DNA of 7,457 nucleotides from Desulfobacteraceae bacterium UBA2771 (lineage in GTDB: Bacteria; Desulfobacterota; Desulfobacteria; Desulfobacterales; Desulfosarcinaceae). Under the pieces are notes generated by a model. The model did not search any database and was not told the DNA's origin. It saw only the letters and a program-made list of their open reading frames with translations. This document shows positions 7,356 through 7,457 of this stretch, in pieces; position 1 is the stretch's first letter; every line of letters starts with the position of its first letter. The stretch is taken from the NCBI GenBank assembly GCA_002352605.1, contig DEIP01000080.1, positions 32,569 to 40,025 on the forward strand. The letters are read 5' to 3'. The position numbers and the translations under genes are program-made.

Positions 7356-7384
7356 AAAATACTCTATATATGAAGAGTTTACAA
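7356..7384 (-). promoter_or_regulatory. Candidate promoter for hisB
   Basis: -35 TTGTAA (7384-7379) and -10 TATTTT (7361-7356) are separated by 17 nt, each matching four of six consensus positions. The -35 lies inside the left arm of the palindrome at 7379-7397. A plus-strand alternative also exists: TTGCAA (7343-7348), 16 nt, TATATA (7365-7370), pointing out of the window. Either or both may be real. Confidence 0.35.
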
Positions 7385-7397
7385 TAACATATTGTAA
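7379..7397. promoter_or_regulatory. Perfect 8-bp palindrome, probable operator
   Basis: TTACAATA-ACA-TATTGTAA: two perfect 8-bp arms around a 3-bp spacer. The size and symmetry fit a binding site for a dimeric repressor. It overlaps the -35 of the candidate hisB promoter and lies just downstream of a possible outward plus-strand -10. It does not match Fur, FNR or LexA consensus as I know them, and the regulator is unknown. Confidence 0.45.
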
Positions 7398-7457
7398 TTA
7401 TTTAAAAATCTAGACTTTTGACCGCCTTTGTGCCAACCACCTAAATAAACATTAATT

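Larger units (their letters stand above)
7147..7457. other. Non-coding region upstream of hisB
   Basis: I find no convincing gene here. A minus-strand frame of 47 codons (7311-7168, begins MARPCQSYIRLP) has no Shine-Dalgarno and an unremarkable product. A small hairpin, TTACCT with AGGTAA around a 4-nt loop, is at 7229-7244. Two similar 13-mers, TTCAACCAATGCG (7259-7271) and TTTAACAAATGCG (7313-7325), form an imperfect direct repeat. The right third (about 7350-7457) is AT-rich and holds the palindrome and candidate promoters listed separately. It would form a leader of roughly 200 nt for hisB. Confidence 0.5.

Noticed and set aside
7420..7440. TTGGCAC on the minus strand as a sigma-54 -24 element
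   Set aside because: The -12 position reads GCGG rather than a TTGC-like element, so it does not form a sigma-54 promoter.

Overview
The window reads as a stretch of conserved bacterial housekeeping chromosome, with every gene on the minus strand. The likely source is a Desulfobacterota (former Deltaproteobacteria) member, perhaps Desulfobacterales. That rests on the look of the RpoD and DnaG proteins, the gene order dnaG - rpoD - tRNA - Nif3-family - zinc-ribbon protein - rnpB, and moderate GC content. It is an impression from memory, not a search result.

Layout in the direction of transcription, right to left. The region 7147-7457 has no convincing gene; it holds a candidate promoter overlapping a clean 8+3+8 palindrome. 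Then come hisB (histidine biosynthesis, 7146-6559), a weak terminator ending in nine T, and a strong-looking promoter (TTGACA, 17-nt spacer) at 6437-6465. About 165 nt of leader carries two tiny overlapping ORFs, followed by dnaG (primase, TTG start at 6264) and rpoD (primary sigma factor, start moved to the ATG at 4325). Next are a possible tRNA promoter inside a stem-loop, a CAU-anticodon tRNA (best read as tRNA-Ile2) and a structured spacer with an intrinsic terminator. The segment ends with a Nif3/DUF34 dinuclear-metal protein, a coiled-coil C4 zinc-ribbon protein, and the 5' two thirds or so of the RNase P RNA gene, cut by the left edge.

How they work together: dnaG and rpoD form the core of the macromolecular-synthesis operon (replication priming plus transcription initiation). 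No rpsU is present next to them. The tRNA needs RNase P for 5' maturation, and the RNase P RNA lies at the end of the same gene string, beginning about one base after the preceding stop codon. hisB appears to be a separate unit.

I see no new defence, mobile or biosynthetic system here. The points worth a second look are regulatory and small: the palindrome, the dnaG leader ORFs, the -35 element in a hairpin loop before the tRNA, the structured tRNA trailer, the possible SD-masking hairpin before rpoD, and the missing gap between the zinc-ribbon gene and rnpB.
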